Source of the DNA: Flavobacteriaceae bacterium | Lineage (GTDB): Bacteria; Bacteroidota; Bacteroidia; Flavobacteriales; Flavobacteriaceae | Assembly: GCA_018402385.1 (NCBI GenBank) | Contig: JAGYJA010000010.1 | Span: 1 to 64,000, forward strand | Reading direction: 5' to 3' | DNA length: 64,000 nucleotides | Part shown: one piece after another, positions 8,070 to 16,629 of the stretch | Layout: each line of letters begins with the position of its first letter | Position numbering within the stretch: the stretch's first letter is position 1 | The notes under the pieces: generated by a model | Databases searched by the model: none | The model's input: the letters and a program-made list of their open reading frames with translations, nothing else | What the model was told of the DNA's origin: nothing | Program-made: the position numbers and the translations under genes

Positions 8070-10196
8070 ATGAAAAATATTTTATTAGTTGTTTTTTCTG
8101 CGGCTATCCTCATTAGCTGTAAAGAAGAAAACAAGAGAGCCACTATGAGTTTAGAATACCCTGAAACACAAAAAGTTGACACAATTGACACCTATTTTGG
8201 AACTGAAGTGCCCGACCCTTACAGATGGCTGGAAGACGATTTGTCTGATGAAACTGCTGCCTGGGTAAAAGCCCAAAACGAAGTTACTTTTGGGTTTCTT
8301 GACCAGATTCCATATAGAAAAGAAATCAATAATAGACTCACTGAACTTTGGAACTATGAAAAAGTAAGTGCCCCTTTCATTGAGGGCGATTACACCTATT
8401 ACTATAAAAATGATGGTCTGCAAGACCACTATGTTGTCTATCGAAATAAAGAGGGTTCTGAAGAAGTTTTTCTGGACCCAAATACCTTTTCTAAAGATGG
8501 AACAACTTCATTAGACAATTTGAGTTTTTCAAAAAGTGGAAAATTGGCAGCCTATTCCATCTCTGAGGGTGGAAGCGACTGGAGAAAAGTTATTGTTATC
8601 GATGCAGAAACCAAAGAACAAATAGGAGATACGCTTGTTGATTTAAAATTCACAGGAATTGCCTGGAAGGGTGAAGAAGGATTTTATTATTCCACCTATG
8701 AAAAACCCAAAGGGAGTCAACTTTCTGCCATGACAGACCAGCACAGACTTTTTTACCACAAACTAGGCACAAAACAAAGTGAGGATCAAGTTATTTTTGG
8801 AGAAATTGACAGCCAAAAAGCGAGATATATCTGGGGAGGCGTTTCTGAAGATGAGCGTTTTCTCTATATTTCCAGATCAGTCTCTACCAGTGGGAACGAG
8901 CTTTATCTAATGGATCTTGAAAAAGGAGACAACAAAATTGTTCCTGTAATTACCGGTTTTGAAAACTCAACCTCAGTTCTGGATAATGATGGGTCTAAAC
9001 TCTTTATACAAACCAATTTAAATGCCCCTAATGAAAAAATAGTGACCGTTGATGCATCTAACCCACTTTCAGATAACTGGGAAGAGTTCATTCCTGAAAC
9101 CGAAAATGTGTTAAGTCCCTCAACAGGTAGCGGCTATCTATTTGCCCGCTATATGGTAGATGCTGTTTCAAAGGTTTTACAATATAATTTTGATGGAACT
9201 TTAATTCGCGAAATAGAACTACCCGGTGTGGGAACGGCAGGTGGTTTTGGTGGAAAAAAGGATGCAGAAACTATGTATTATTCCTTTTCAAATTACAATA
9301 CCCCCGGAAGTATTTATACTTATGATGTGGAAACCGGTACTTCTGAGGTTTACTGGAAGCCAGAAATTGATTTTAATGCTGATGAGTTTGAGTCTAATCA
9401 GGTTTTTTATACCTCAAAAGACGGCACTAAAATCCCAATGATTATCACACACAAAAAAGGATTGGACCTCAATGGAAAAAACCCAACCATTTTATACGGT
9501 TATGGTGGATTTAATGTTAGTATGAGACCTGGCTTTTCTATTGTAACTGCCGTTTGGCTAGAGATGGGTGGTGTATATGCTGTGCCAAACATAAGAGGTG
9601 GTGGAGAATATGGAAGAAAATGGCATGATGCAGGAACGAAACTGGACAAGCAAAATGTGTTTGATGACTTCATCGCAGCTGCTGAATATTTGATAGATAA
9701 AAAATATACTTCATCAGATTATCTTGCCGTAAGAGGTGGGTCAAACGGTGGTCTTCTTGTAGGAGCAGTTGTTAATCAACGCCCAGATTTATTCAAAGTG
9801 GGTATTCCTCAAGTGGGCGTTATGGATATGTTGCGCTATCATACCTTCACAGCAGGAGCCGGATGGGCTTATGATTATGGAACCGCAAATGACAACGAAG
9901 AAATGTTTCAGTATTTGAAAGGGTACTCTCCATTACATAACATACGAGAAGGTCAAAATTATCCTGCCTTGATGGTTACAACTGCAGATCATGATGACAG
10001 AGTGGTGCCTGCTCATTCATTTAAATATGCTGCAGAACTTCAGGCAAAGGAAACAGGAGAAGCTCCCAAGTTAATTAGAATTGATGTGGGTGCCGGTCAT
10101 GGAGCTGGAATGCCTGTTTCAAAAATAGTGGACTTGCACACAGACATATTTGGATTTGTTCTATACAATATGGGTTTTGATGAACTTCCTCAATAG
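8070..10196 (+). CDS. prolyl oligopeptidase family serine peptidase (S9A), lipoprotein
   Basis: Cleaves after proline in oligopeptides. The start at 8070 gives MKNILLVVFSAAILISCKEE, a lipoprotein signal with lipobox LISC, so the mature enzyme should be anchored in the envelope. An in-frame upstream ATG (8046) would spoil the signal. The N-terminal beta-propeller begins DPYRWLEDDLSDET. The C-terminal alpha/beta-hydrolase domain carries Ser in RGGSNGGLL (~residue 560), Asp in TADHDDRVVP (~640) and His in GAGHGAG (~676). It has 708 residues, the usual length. A terminator follows. Confidence 0.93.
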   Translation: MKNILLVVFSAAILISCKEENKRATMSLEYPETQKVDTIDTYFGTEVPDPYRWLEDDLSDETAAWVKAQNEVTFGFLDQIPYRKEINNRLTELWNYEKVSAPFIEGDYTYYYKNDGLQDHYVVYRNKEGSEEVFLDPNTFSKDGTTSLDNLSFSKSGKLAAYSISEGGSDWRKVIVIDAETKEQIGDTLVDLKFTGIAWKGEEGFYYSTYEKPKGSQLSAMTDQHRLFYHKLGTKQSEDQVIFGEIDSQKARYIWGGVSEDERFLYISRSVSTSGNELYLMDLEKGDNKIVPVITGFENSTSVLDNDGSKLFIQTNLNAPNEKIVTVDASNPLSDNWEEFIPETENVLSPSTGSGYLFARYMVDAVSKVLQYNFDGTLIREIELPGVGTAGGFGGKKDAETMYYSFSNYNTPGSIYTYDVETGTSEVYWKPEIDFNADEFESNQVFYTSKDGTKIPMIITHKKGLDLNGKNPTILYGYGGFNVSMRPGFSIVTAVWLEMGGVYAVPNIRGGGEYGRKWHDAGTKLDKQNVFDDFIAAAEYLIDKKYTSSDYLAVRGGSNGGLLVGAVVNQRPDLFKVGIPQVGVMDMLRYHTFTAGAGWAYDYGTANDNEEMFQYLKGYSPLHNIREGQNYPALMVTTADHDDRVVPAHSFKYAAELQAKETGEAPKLIRIDVGAGHGAGMPVSKIVDLHTDIFGFVLYNMGFDELPQ

Positions 10197-10206
10197 ATGA
10201 CTTTAG

Positions 10207-10234
10207 AGAACTCTTTTTTACAAGAGTTCTTTTT
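10207..10234 (+). terminator. rho-independent terminator
   Basis: A 7-bp stem AGAACTC (10207-10213) / GAGTTCT (10224-10230), followed by TTTT. It lies 10 bp after the oligopeptidase stop and between two convergent genes. Confidence 0.65.
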
Positions 10235-10262
10235 GCTTGTTGATAAAATAAAATGACTGCTA

Positions 10263-11867
10263 TTAATCTTCGTTTTGGTTTTCTTCAGGATATTCGATTT
10301 CTAAGACCTTATCAATCATTACATCTTTTTGAATGAGGATTCTATCATAGTAATCGCCTCCAAAAAGTTGTTGGGCGATGCTTGCCTTAAGATGTATTTT
10401 CATAAGGGGTTCATAGCCGTGAAGCTGAAAATTGGTCTCTATAAGTCTTGAGTAAAAGATAAATTCATCCAGTAATTCATCAGACACTTCATAGTTTTCA
10501 AAAAATTCTTCAGGAGTAAATGTTTCGTAAAGATTTCGGTTTTTATCGAGTTGTTCAAAAACAAAGTAGTTAAGTAATCCCGATTGTGAAATATAACTTA
10601 TAATTTCACCTTCTTCAGTGAGGTCTTTCGCTACAAAAATATCGGGTAAGATTCCTCCTCCTCCATAGACAACTTTCCCCTTGGGGGTTACATAGCGCAA
10701 GGAGTCGTTGACCGCAATACTGTCTGCACTTATGAGTTCACCATTATTATAGCGTTCTTGATAGTTTTTAAAGTACGTTTGGTCTCCATTCACATAAGGC
10801 CGCTGGATTGATCTTCCGGTGGGCGTATAATATCGGGCTACAGTCAATCTCACTGCGCTACCATCTCCCAATGCCATCTCTCTTTGAACCAATCCTTTTC
10901 CATAGGTTCTGCGGCCTACGATGATTCCCTGATCATTGTCTTGCAATGCTCCGGCAACTATTTCACTGGCTGAAGCTGAGTTTTCATTAACGAGCACATA
11001 CACTTTTCCATTTTCAAAAAGGCCATTCTTTTTTGACACAGTGTTTTCAACAACACCCGCTTTATTTTTAGTTTTCAAAAGAAGGGTTCCTTTTGGCAAC
11101 AATTCGTCAAGCATACGCTCTGCCGCAAACACATAACCGCCGGGGTTATTCCGCAAGTCTAATATAAGTGTTGAAATTCCTTGATTGACAAGTTCCTTAA
11201 GTGATTCTCTAAATTCATCATTTGTTGTTTCAGCAAAGCGGTTTACCTTAATATACCCAAGCTCTTCATTGATTTTAAATCCGGCATCAACACTTTTAAT
11301 GGGGACTTCTTTTCGCGTAAGCTTAAACTTCATTTCCTTTTTTTCGCTATTGCGAAAAATAGTGAGATTTACCCTTGAATTTAACTCCCCTCTTAATGAA
11401 GCGACAATGGAATCTCTATTGCTAAATTCACCAAAAAGTGGCTTATCATCAGCAAACAAAATGCGATCGCCGGCTTTGATTCCAGACTTTTCAGCTGGAC
11501 CTTTATCAATGGTTGAAATTACAGAAACTGTGTCCTTGTAAATGTAAAAGCTAACACCGATTCCCACAAATTTACCACGCATATCATCTGCAACAGCTTC
11601 ATAATCACTCACAGGTATATACACCGAATGTGGGTCGAGATTGTTTAGGATGCTGTTCACTGTCACATCAACAATACTATCTGTATTGATTTTGTCAACA
11701 TATTCAAAATCAATATAATCGATGAGTCTGTTGAGTTTGTCCTTTTTAGAATTTGTTGCAAATATCTTTTCAGTGGTGTCGCCAAAGTTGAGTTTTGAGC
11801 CAATAAAAATGCCTGCTGCAATCGCAACAGCCATTAAAAGAGGAATGTATTTAAAAGATTTTTGCAT
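10263..11867 (-). CDS. C-terminal processing peptidase, S41 family
   Basis: A periplasmic Ser/Lys-dyad protease of the CtpA/Tsp family, 534 residues. An N-terminal membrane anchor (YIPLLMAVAIAAGIFIGSKL) is followed by a cap region. A PDZ domain covers about 85-175 (GIGVSFYIYKD, GPAEKSGIKAGDRIL). The S41 catalytic domain contains LDLRNNPGG, the Ser motif NENSASASEIVAGAL (~300) and the Lys motif RRTYGKGLVQ (~322). It starts 5 bp after the dCMP deaminase stop, so they are probably one operon. Confidence 0.93.
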   Translation of the reverse strand: MQKSFKYIPLLMAVAIAAGIFIGSKLNFGDTTEKIFATNSKKDKLNRLIDYIDFEYVDKINTDSIVDVTVNSILNNLDPHSVYIPVSDYEAVADDMRGKFVGIGVSFYIYKDTVSVISTIDKGPAEKSGIKAGDRILFADDKPLFGEFSNRDSIVASLRGELNSRVNLTIFRNSEKKEMKFKLTRKEVPIKSVDAGFKINEELGYIKVNRFAETTNDEFRESLKELVNQGISTLILDLRNNPGGYVFAAERMLDELLPKGTLLLKTKNKAGVVENTVSKKNGLFENGKVYVLVNENSASASEIVAGALQDNDQGIIVGRRTYGKGLVQREMALGDGSAVRLTVARYYTPTGRSIQRPYVNGDQTYFKNYQERYNNGELISADSIAVNDSLRYVTPKGKVVYGGGGILPDIFVAKDLTEEGEIISYISQSGLLNYFVFEQLDKNRNLYETFTPEEFFENYEVSDELLDEFIFYSRLIETNFQLHGYEPLMKIHLKASIAQQLFGGDYYDRILIQKDVMIDKVLEIEYPEENQNED

Positions 11868-11872
11868 TAAAA

Positions 11873-12304
11873 TTAAGGTTCAACAGATTGTAAATGTTCC
11901 AAATCGACTCCGGCTTTTTCCAGAAAGCTCACACCAGAGTTATCTTTATAGGCCTCAAGATAAACCAAACGAGTGATTCCTGCTTGATGAATTAATTTGC
12001 TGCATTCTTTACAAGGTGACATCGTGATGTAGAGCGTTGCCCCTTTGCAGGATTGTGTTGAAGAAGCTACTTTTAAAATCGCATTTGCTTCTGCGTGAAG
12101 AACATACCACTTTGTGTATCCTTCATCATCTTCACAGTAATTTTCAAAACCAGAGGGAGTACCGTTATAACCATCTGAAATAATCATTTTGTCTTTCACA
12201 ATGAGAGCTCCCACTTGTTTCCGTTTGCAATGGGATAGTTTTGCCCACTCCAGCGCCATACGCATATAAGCGATGTCATATTTAAGTTGTTTTTTATTCG
12301 GCAT
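11873..12304 (-). CDS. deoxycytidylate (dCMP) deaminase
   Basis: A zinc deaminase converting dCMP to dUMP for thymidylate synthesis, 143 residues. The zinc site is complete: LHAEANAIL (His and the proton-shuttle Glu) and MSPCKECSKLI (two Cys). The N-terminal KQVGALIVKDKMIISDGYNGTPSGFEN is the normal dCMP-deaminase substrate region. It overlaps nothing and precedes the S41 protease by 5 bp. The ComEB family is the close alternative name. Confidence 0.92.
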   Translation of the reverse strand: MPNKKQLKYDIAYMRMALEWAKLSHCKRKQVGALIVKDKMIISDGYNGTPSGFENYCEDDEGYTKWYVLHAEANAILKVASSTQSCKGATLYITMSPCKECSKLIHQAGITRLVYLEAYKDNSGVSFLEKAGVDLEHLQSVEP

Positions 12305-12390
12305 GTTGGAATACTAACTAAGCTGCGAAGATAAAATTTTATCAACGGATTAAATATGAATGAATCGTTAAATATTAGGCAGTGAACGAT

Positions 12391-12972
12391 TTAAAATATC
12401 CAGTTGTTAAGTAGCAATGGAATGGCCAGACCTAAAATAATTGATGAAATCACCAACACCCAGTCTTTTTTATTAAACCGGAAAATAGTTTGAACAACCG
12501 TACCAATAATCAAAACAATTAAAGCCACGATAATTTGCCCTGCTTCAACACCCAAGGCAACTTCCAATAATGGAAGAATTTTACCTTTTTGACCCACAGC
12601 TTCTAGAAATTGTGGCGCAAATTCAAGCCCTCGTAAAAGTCCTAAAAAAATTGAAAGTCCAAACAAGAGCCCCAGCTTTTCACGTCGTTTTTCTTTTCCG
12701 GCGGTAAAAATATTAAAGAGTGCCGTAAAAATAATTAACATTGCAATGAGGAATCCCACCATACCCAGGCTCACTTTTACCACACCATAAGAAACCATTA
12801 AAACAGCCAGCAAATGACCCAATGTAAATAAAGTGATGAGCAGCAATAAACGCTTCCAGGCATTGAATTGATAGGCTACTGTAAGCAATATGACAAATAA
12901 AATGTGGGCATAATTAGACCAGTTGATCACGTGGTCAAGACCCATTTTGAAGTAAAACCAGAATTCAGTCAT
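12391..12972 (-). CDS. HupE/UreJ-like membrane protein
   Basis: 193 residues with about six membrane helices. MTEFWFYFKMGLDHVINWSN resembles the HupE/UreJ N terminus (HxxGxDH-type GLDHV), and LFTLGHLLAV and FGLSIFLGLLRGLEF also fit that family. HupE proteins are proposed nickel/cobalt permeases, but this divergent flavobacterial branch has no proven substrate. I prefer ATG 12972 over 13002, which would add ten weakly plausible residues. It is the last core gene before the tRNA-Leu element. Confidence 0.7.
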   Translation of the reverse strand: MTEFWFYFKMGLDHVINWSNYAHILFVILLTVAYQFNAWKRLLLLITLFTLGHLLAVLMVSYGVVKVSLGMVGFLIAMLIIFTALFNIFTAGKEKRREKLGLLFGLSIFLGLLRGLEFAPQFLEAVGQKGKILPLLEVALGVEAGQIIVALIVLIIGTVVQTIFRFNKKDWVLVISSIILGLAIPLLLNNWIF

Positions 12973-13045
12973 TGTTTTGGGGGATAAACTTGAATGAACC
13001 AAAGTTAGTAAATGTTGATTTAAATAAACCTCTTTTAAACAAAAA

Positions 13046-13072
13046 AAGCCTTAATCAAAAGATTGAGGCTTT
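13046..13072 (-). terminator. terminator, first tRNA-Leu-associated copy
   Basis: A near-perfect hairpin AAGCCTTAATC / GATTGAGGCTT with loop AAAA. Seven T follow when read on the minus strand. It lies directly downstream (minus strand) of a tRNA-Leu 3' fragment at 13074-13110 and repeats, 87 bp away, as 13128-13159. Confidence 0.65.
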
Positions 13073-13073
13073 A

Positions 13074-13110
13074 TACTCAAGGTGGCCCCGAAGTCTCGGG
13101 GGAACCCACA
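13074..13110 (-). pseudogene. tRNA-Leu 3'-end remnant (older integration scar)
   Basis: TACTCAAGGTGG (13074-13085) equals the acceptor/T-arm end of the intact tRNA-Leu at 21527. It is followed by a CCCCGA-AGTC-TCGGGG hairpin and then AACCCACACTC, which again matches the tRNA T-arm region. No anticodon or D-arm follows, so it cannot be a functional tRNA. It looks like a second attachment-site scar left outside the present element. Confidence 0.55.
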
Positions 13111-13127
13111 CTCTTTTTTCTGTCCAC

Positions 13128-13159
13128 AAAAAAAGCCCCAATCAAAAGATTGAGACTTT
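13128..13159 (-). terminator. displaced terminator of the tRNA-Leu gene
   Basis: A hairpin AAAGCCCCAATC / GATTGAGACTTT (two mismatches) followed by seven T on the minus strand. It abuts the left 17-bp att copy at 13160. Before integration it would have stood directly downstream of tRNA-Leu, now 8.4 kb away. Confidence 0.6.
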
Positions 13160-13176
13160 GTACTCAAGGTGGGAAT
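13160..13176. repeat. left attachment site core (att)
   Basis: The 17-bp sequence GTACTCAAGGTGGGAAT is identical to 21526-21542, the 3' end of tRNA-Leu plus one base. The flanks diverge on both sides, as expected for the crossover core of a tRNA-targeting tyrosine integrase. It marks the left edge of the element. Confidence 0.85.
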
Positions 13177-13234
13177 ACTTTGTATGCAATTTCACTACAT
13201 TTCAAAACCTCAACAAACAAAAGAATATCATTAT

Positions 13235-13310
13235 AAATTGCAACAATAACAAGGCTTTACAAATGTAGTAAACTTTTGTTTTAAATTGCAATAGATATTA
13301 ACAAATTGCA
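13235..13310. promoter_or_regulatory. three AAATTGCA repeats upstream of the integrase
   Basis: AAATTGCAA at 13235-13243 and 13283-13291, and AAATTGCA at 13303-13310. The same TTGCAA core forms the inverted repeat in front of the excisionase-like gene at 16032-16061. This suggests one DNA-binding protein acting on both promoters (inference). Confidence 0.45.
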
Positions 13311-13314
13311 TTTT

Positions 13315-13335
13315 ACCGTACAAATGCCGTACAAA
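13315..13335. repeat. left arm-type direct repeats
   Basis: CCGTACAAA at 13316-13324 and again at 13327-13335, an 11-bp period (one helical turn). A matching pair with the same period lies inside the right end at 21448-21466. Candidate arm-type sites for the integrase N-terminal domain. Confidence 0.55.
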
Positions 13336-13340
13336 AACAT

Positions 13341-13370
13341 TATATTTGTATTGTTCAAACAATAATACAA
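13341..13370 (+). promoter_or_regulatory. integrase promoter region with TTGTTCAAACAA motif
   Basis: TATATTTG (13341-13348) is an exact TAnnTTTG -7 box 28 bp before the integrase ATG. Directly after it is TTGTTCAAACAATAATACA, which recurs with one change at 20981-20998 near the other end of the element. A shared operator is possible. Confidence 0.45.
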
Positions 13371-13375
13371 TACAA

Positions 13376-14635
13376 ATGGCAACTGTTAATTTCCTTTATC
13401 GGTCAACTAAAGACGAAGCACCCCTTAATTTAAGACTACTTTACAGGCACAATGGCAAAGACTATGTTTTTGGCGCAAAAACGAAGCTTAAAGTATCAAA
13501 GAACTACTGGAGCAAACAACACCAGCAATCGAGACCTAAAGACGTTGATATTTCAAACAAACAACTTGAAGTAAACAAAAAAATCAATAAAATTGAGAAC
13601 TTCATTTTAAAGGCATTTGATAATGCAAACCCCGTTGAGGTTGACAAAAAATGGTTGCAAAATAAAGTTGAACTATTCTACAATCCTATTGAGGAAACAA
13701 GCGAACTGCCAAACGAATTACTCAATTACTTTGAACATTACATTCAATCCAAAAAAGCGAGATTAAAAAACCAGACTTGTAAAAATTACAATACAGTATT
13801 TAACTTGCTTTCAAGATACCAGACCCACAAAAAGACAACCTTTTTAATAAAGGATTTCAACCTAAAATTTCAATCTGACTTTGAGCAATACTGTTACAGT
13901 CAAAACTATGCTGTAAATACTATTGCCAAAGCTATTGCCGTAATAATTACAGTTTGCAGGGATGCAAAATACAACGGTAAAGAATTGAGTTACCAATTTG
14001 AGAAAATCAAAGCAAAGGGCAAAAAGACCGATAAGATTTATTTAACACAGGCAGAAATTGACACACTCGAAGCCAAAACCGATTTACCCGAATATCTGGA
14101 CAATGCAAAAGACTGGCTTATTATAAGTTGTTACACAGGGCAAAGAGTTTCAGATTTTATGAGGTTCACACCCGAAATGATACGATATGAAAACGGCAAA
14201 CCTTTACTGGAGTTCACCCAAAAGAAAACCGACAAACTAATGACAGTACCATTACACCCCAAAGTAATGGACATACTCAACAAAAGAGACGGCAATTTCC
14301 CTCGTCCGATTTCCTCACAAAACTACAATGATTACATCAAAGACGTATGTAAAGAAGCTGAGATAAACCAACTCACAAAAGGCAGTTTATTACAAAAAGT
14401 CGATAGTGAGAAAAAAGACAAAAAAAAGGAATACAGGAAAGTTTACGATACATTTGAAAAATACAAGCTTGTTTCCTCTCACATTGGCAGACGTTCATTT
14501 GCTTCAAACTTTTATGGCAAAATACCCACTACTTATTTAATATACATTACAGGACACTCAACCGAAAAAATGTTTTTAAACTACATAGGGAAAAGCAATA
14601 AAGATTTAGCGCTTGAAATAACTAATTACTTTTAA
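13376..14635 (+). CDS. tyrosine recombinase (element integrase)
   Basis: A site-specific integrase of about 419 residues. The N-terminal arm-binding domain begins MATVNFLYRSTKDEAPLNLRL, then a SAM-like core-binding domain and a C-terminal catalytic domain. Catalytic residues are visible: Arg in YTGQRVSDF, Lys in TQKKTDKLMTVPL, His-x-x-Arg in SHIGRRSFASNF, His in ITGHSTEKMF and Tyr in LNYIGKS. ATG 13376 is chosen because the upstream in-frame codons lie over the promoter repeats. It sits 200 bp from the left att, as expected for a tRNA-Leu integrase. Confidence 0.93.
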   Translation: MATVNFLYRSTKDEAPLNLRLLYRHNGKDYVFGAKTKLKVSKNYWSKQHQQSRPKDVDISNKQLEVNKKINKIENFILKAFDNANPVEVDKKWLQNKVELFYNPIEETSELPNELLNYFEHYIQSKKARLKNQTCKNYNTVFNLLSRYQTHKKTTFLIKDFNLKFQSDFEQYCYSQNYAVNTIAKAIAVIITVCRDAKYNGKELSYQFEKIKAKGKKTDKIYLTQAEIDTLEAKTDLPEYLDNAKDWLIISCYTGQRVSDFMRFTPEMIRYENGKPLLEFTQKKTDKLMTVPLHPKVMDILNKRDGNFPRPISSQNYNDYIKDVCKEAEINQLTKGSLLQKVDSEKKDKKKEYRKVYDTFEKYKLVSSHIGRRSFASNFYGKIPTTYLIYITGHSTEKMFLNYIGKSNKDLALEITNYF

Positions 14636-14640
14636 GAATT

Positions 14641-15990
14641 ATGAAAAAAATCGACTCTTTAATATTTGCAAAAGACATTAAACCTCTTTATTTGAATGGT
14701 AAAAACATTGGCTATGAATTTAAATACGGGCAATATCTAAAGCCATACGAGGCAAAAGAACTGCCAGAATGGAATCATAACTTTAGCACTTGTGAAACGT
14801 GCGCAAATAATCAAAAGGAATTGATAAAAGACATTGAAAAAGAATTTCAAAAATTCCCTAATTGTTGCGACAATCACACAAAACTGATTTCACAAAATTG
14901 GTATAATAAAAAAGATTTTGAGGGTGTTCCAACTATGGTAGTAAACAAATATTTTTTTTGTTACTTTCAAATTCTTCAATACATAGACAAAGACAACTGG
15001 AATGAAAAAATTTTTGATTATTTAGATTACACAATTGATAGTTTCGGAATGTTTCCAGCTGAATTTGGCGAGCCATTTAAAGTCAATTGGTTTTTAGCTA
15101 AGCTTAAAGATTTATTAGAGCAGGATTTTAAGATAAGTACATTAAATCAAAAAGATTTACTTGTCCGTAAAAATGCTATATTAAAATATTTAAAAACCGT
15201 TTTTGAGCCACACGAACCAGATTTTTCAAGTTTAAATATATTAATCAAAACTTATGGCGATTGGCTAAAGGTATTCCCATTTGAAGTCGAAGAACTTAAG
15301 CATCTAAAAAAAGATTTTGAAAATAGATTGCCTATCATAAAAGGCGTTGACAGGGTGAATGAGTACTCAGGAAAAAAAACATACAAAATTTACACAAAGG
15401 AGACCTTAGTTGATGTTTTAAACATAATCACTAAAAATTTAATTTCAAAAGTAGATTTTCAAAGAATCATACAAGGCGGTGATTTAAAGCAATTAAATGA
15501 AGTTCAAATTCAGATTCTAAATGCTGAATTAAAAGCAAAAACAGAAAGCCTTGTTAGTGATTACTCCAAAGGTGAACTTAATTACATTAAAGTTCTGAAA
15601 AACTGGCTTAAGTATCATAAAGCATATTTTAATCAAATAAAGCCACTATTAAAAGAAAGTGAAGAAACCTGTTCAGAATATATTTTAATAAAAAATAGAT
15701 ATCCTCATATTTTCAAAGATGATTTTGGCTTCACTCTCTTTACAAAAATGTTTGAGTTTTATAAAGACGAGGGCAAACATCTGGCTAATTTTAGTTTTCT
15801 TTTTTACGCTATGGAAAAAGAATTTTTAGTATGTAAACAAGTTGATTTTATTAGATTATTAGAGAATGAAGAATATAATATTTTTATAGATAAAATTGAT
15901 AGTCGTCAAATCGGAAGCCCAACTAAAACAAAGTTATACAACTCAGTTAAGGATAACATATTTAAAAAGCACAGAAAAAGCACAATTTAA
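14641..15990 (+). CDS. unknown 449-aa protein of the tRNA-Leu element
   Basis: Not recognised. It lies 5 bp after the integrase stop and is probably coexpressed. The protein is soluble, Lys/Glu-rich and mostly helical. Near residues 50-82 it has CETCANNQ and later CCDNH, which could bind a metal. The C-terminal third (ANFSFLFYAMEKEFLV...FIRLLENEEYNIFID) resembles a helical segment I have seen in other Bacteroidota mobile-element proteins, but I cannot name a family. Position between int and xis suggests either a recombination accessory or cargo (inference). Confidence 0.8.
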   Translation: MKKIDSLIFAKDIKPLYLNGKNIGYEFKYGQYLKPYEAKELPEWNHNFSTCETCANNQKELIKDIEKEFQKFPNCCDNHTKLISQNWYNKKDFEGVPTMVVNKYFFCYFQILQYIDKDNWNEKIFDYLDYTIDSFGMFPAEFGEPFKVNWFLAKLKDLLEQDFKISTLNQKDLLVRKNAILKYLKTVFEPHEPDFSSLNILIKTYGDWLKVFPFEVEELKHLKKDFENRLPIIKGVDRVNEYSGKKTYKIYTKETLVDVLNIITKNLISKVDFQRIIQGGDLKQLNEVQIQILNAELKAKTESLVSDYSKGELNYIKVLKNWLKYHKAYFNQIKPLLKESEETCSEYILIKNRYPHIFKDDFGFTLFTKMFEFYKDEGKHLANFSFLFYAMEKEFLVCKQVDFIRLLENEEYNIFIDKIDSRQIGSPTKTKLYNSVKDNIFKKHRKSTI

Positions 15991-16031
15991 GAACTTTTTC
16001 GTGCCTTTAAAGCATTGATTATCAAGTGATA

Positions 16032-16061
16032 TTTGCAATATAAATCAATAAATATTGCAAA
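16032..16061. promoter_or_regulatory. inverted-repeat operator in front of the excisionase-like gene
   Basis: Perfect 10-bp arms TTTGCAATAT (16032-16041) and ATATTGCAAA (16052-16061) end 2 bp before the ATG at 16063. Such placement fits autorepression, possibly by the HTH protein itself. Confidence 0.6.
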
Positions 16062-16062
16062 A

Positions 16063-16344
16063 ATGGATTCACAAATTATTCTACAAGGCACGACCCCCAG
16101 CCAATTAGTTGACCTAATAAACGAGGGTGTAAAAACACAGCTGGAGCGGTTTAAAAAAGAACTACAAACCCAGACGGCAAATGACGACCTACTAACACGT
16201 GAACAAACGTGTGAACTTCTACAAATCAACGCATCAACTTTATGGCATTGGCAGAATAAAGGCAAAGTCAAAGGCTATGGCATTGGCAATCGTAGATACT
16301 ACAAAAGGAGTGAATTACTCGAAAGTTTAACCCTCTTAAAGTAG
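16063..16344 (+). CDS. helix-turn-helix excisionase-like protein
   Basis: 93 residues. The N-terminal coiled helix (LVDLINEGVKTQLERFKKEL) is followed by a MerR/AlpA-like winged HTH: LLTREQTCELLQINASTLWHW, then KGYGIGNRRYYKRSEL. This is the common Bacteroidota form in which an excisionase-like protein is encoded between integrase and replication gene. The preferred start, 16063, follows a perfect inverted repeat. Ends 5 bp before the next gene. Confidence 0.82.
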   Translation: MDSQIILQGTTPSQLVDLINEGVKTQLERFKKELQTQTANDDLLTREQTCELLQINASTLWHWQNKGKVKGYGIGNRRYYKRSELLESLTLLK

Positions 16345-16349
16345 TAGTT

Positions 16350-16628
16350 ATGAGTTCAAACAACAATCAAAATACAGGCAAATTTGACGACCAGTTCAAA
16401 AAGGTATTTAACGCATTCTTTGAGTTTCCCAAAACAATGAAAGAGGTTGACAAGGAAACCAGAGTTATGAGAGAAAACATTTGCTGGTATGTAAGGACTT
16501 TAAGAGAATCAAACAGCATTGCACTTGTTGGTTATCGTAGATGTAAGGTTACTGGCTTTAATAAGGTTGGTATTTACACAACAAATCCGGATTTATTCCC
16601 AATGTCAAACCAACTTGAATTGTTTTAA
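16350..16628 (+). CDS. small winged-helix-like mobile-element protein
   Basis: 92 residues. The pattern FDDQFKKVFNAFFEFPKTMKEVDKET, then MRENICWYVRTLRESNSIALVG and a YTTNPDLFP...QLELF tail, recurs in many Bacteroidota mobile elements. It reads like a winged-helix DNA-binding fold. It lies between the HTH gene and the replication gene with gaps of 5 bp and 1 bp, so the three form one transcription unit. The role is probably regulatory or a replication accessory (inference). Confidence 0.75.
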   Translation: MSSNNNQNTGKFDDQFKKVFNAFFEFPKTMKEVDKETRVMRENICWYVRTLRESNSIALVGYRRCKVTGFNKVGIYTTNPDLFPMSNQLELF

Positions 16629-16629
16629 T

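Noticed and set aside
13003-13268. Open frame with repeated QKIE(A/T)LYSRW
   Set aside because: It is the translation of the duplicated tRNA terminators and tRNA ends, not a gene.
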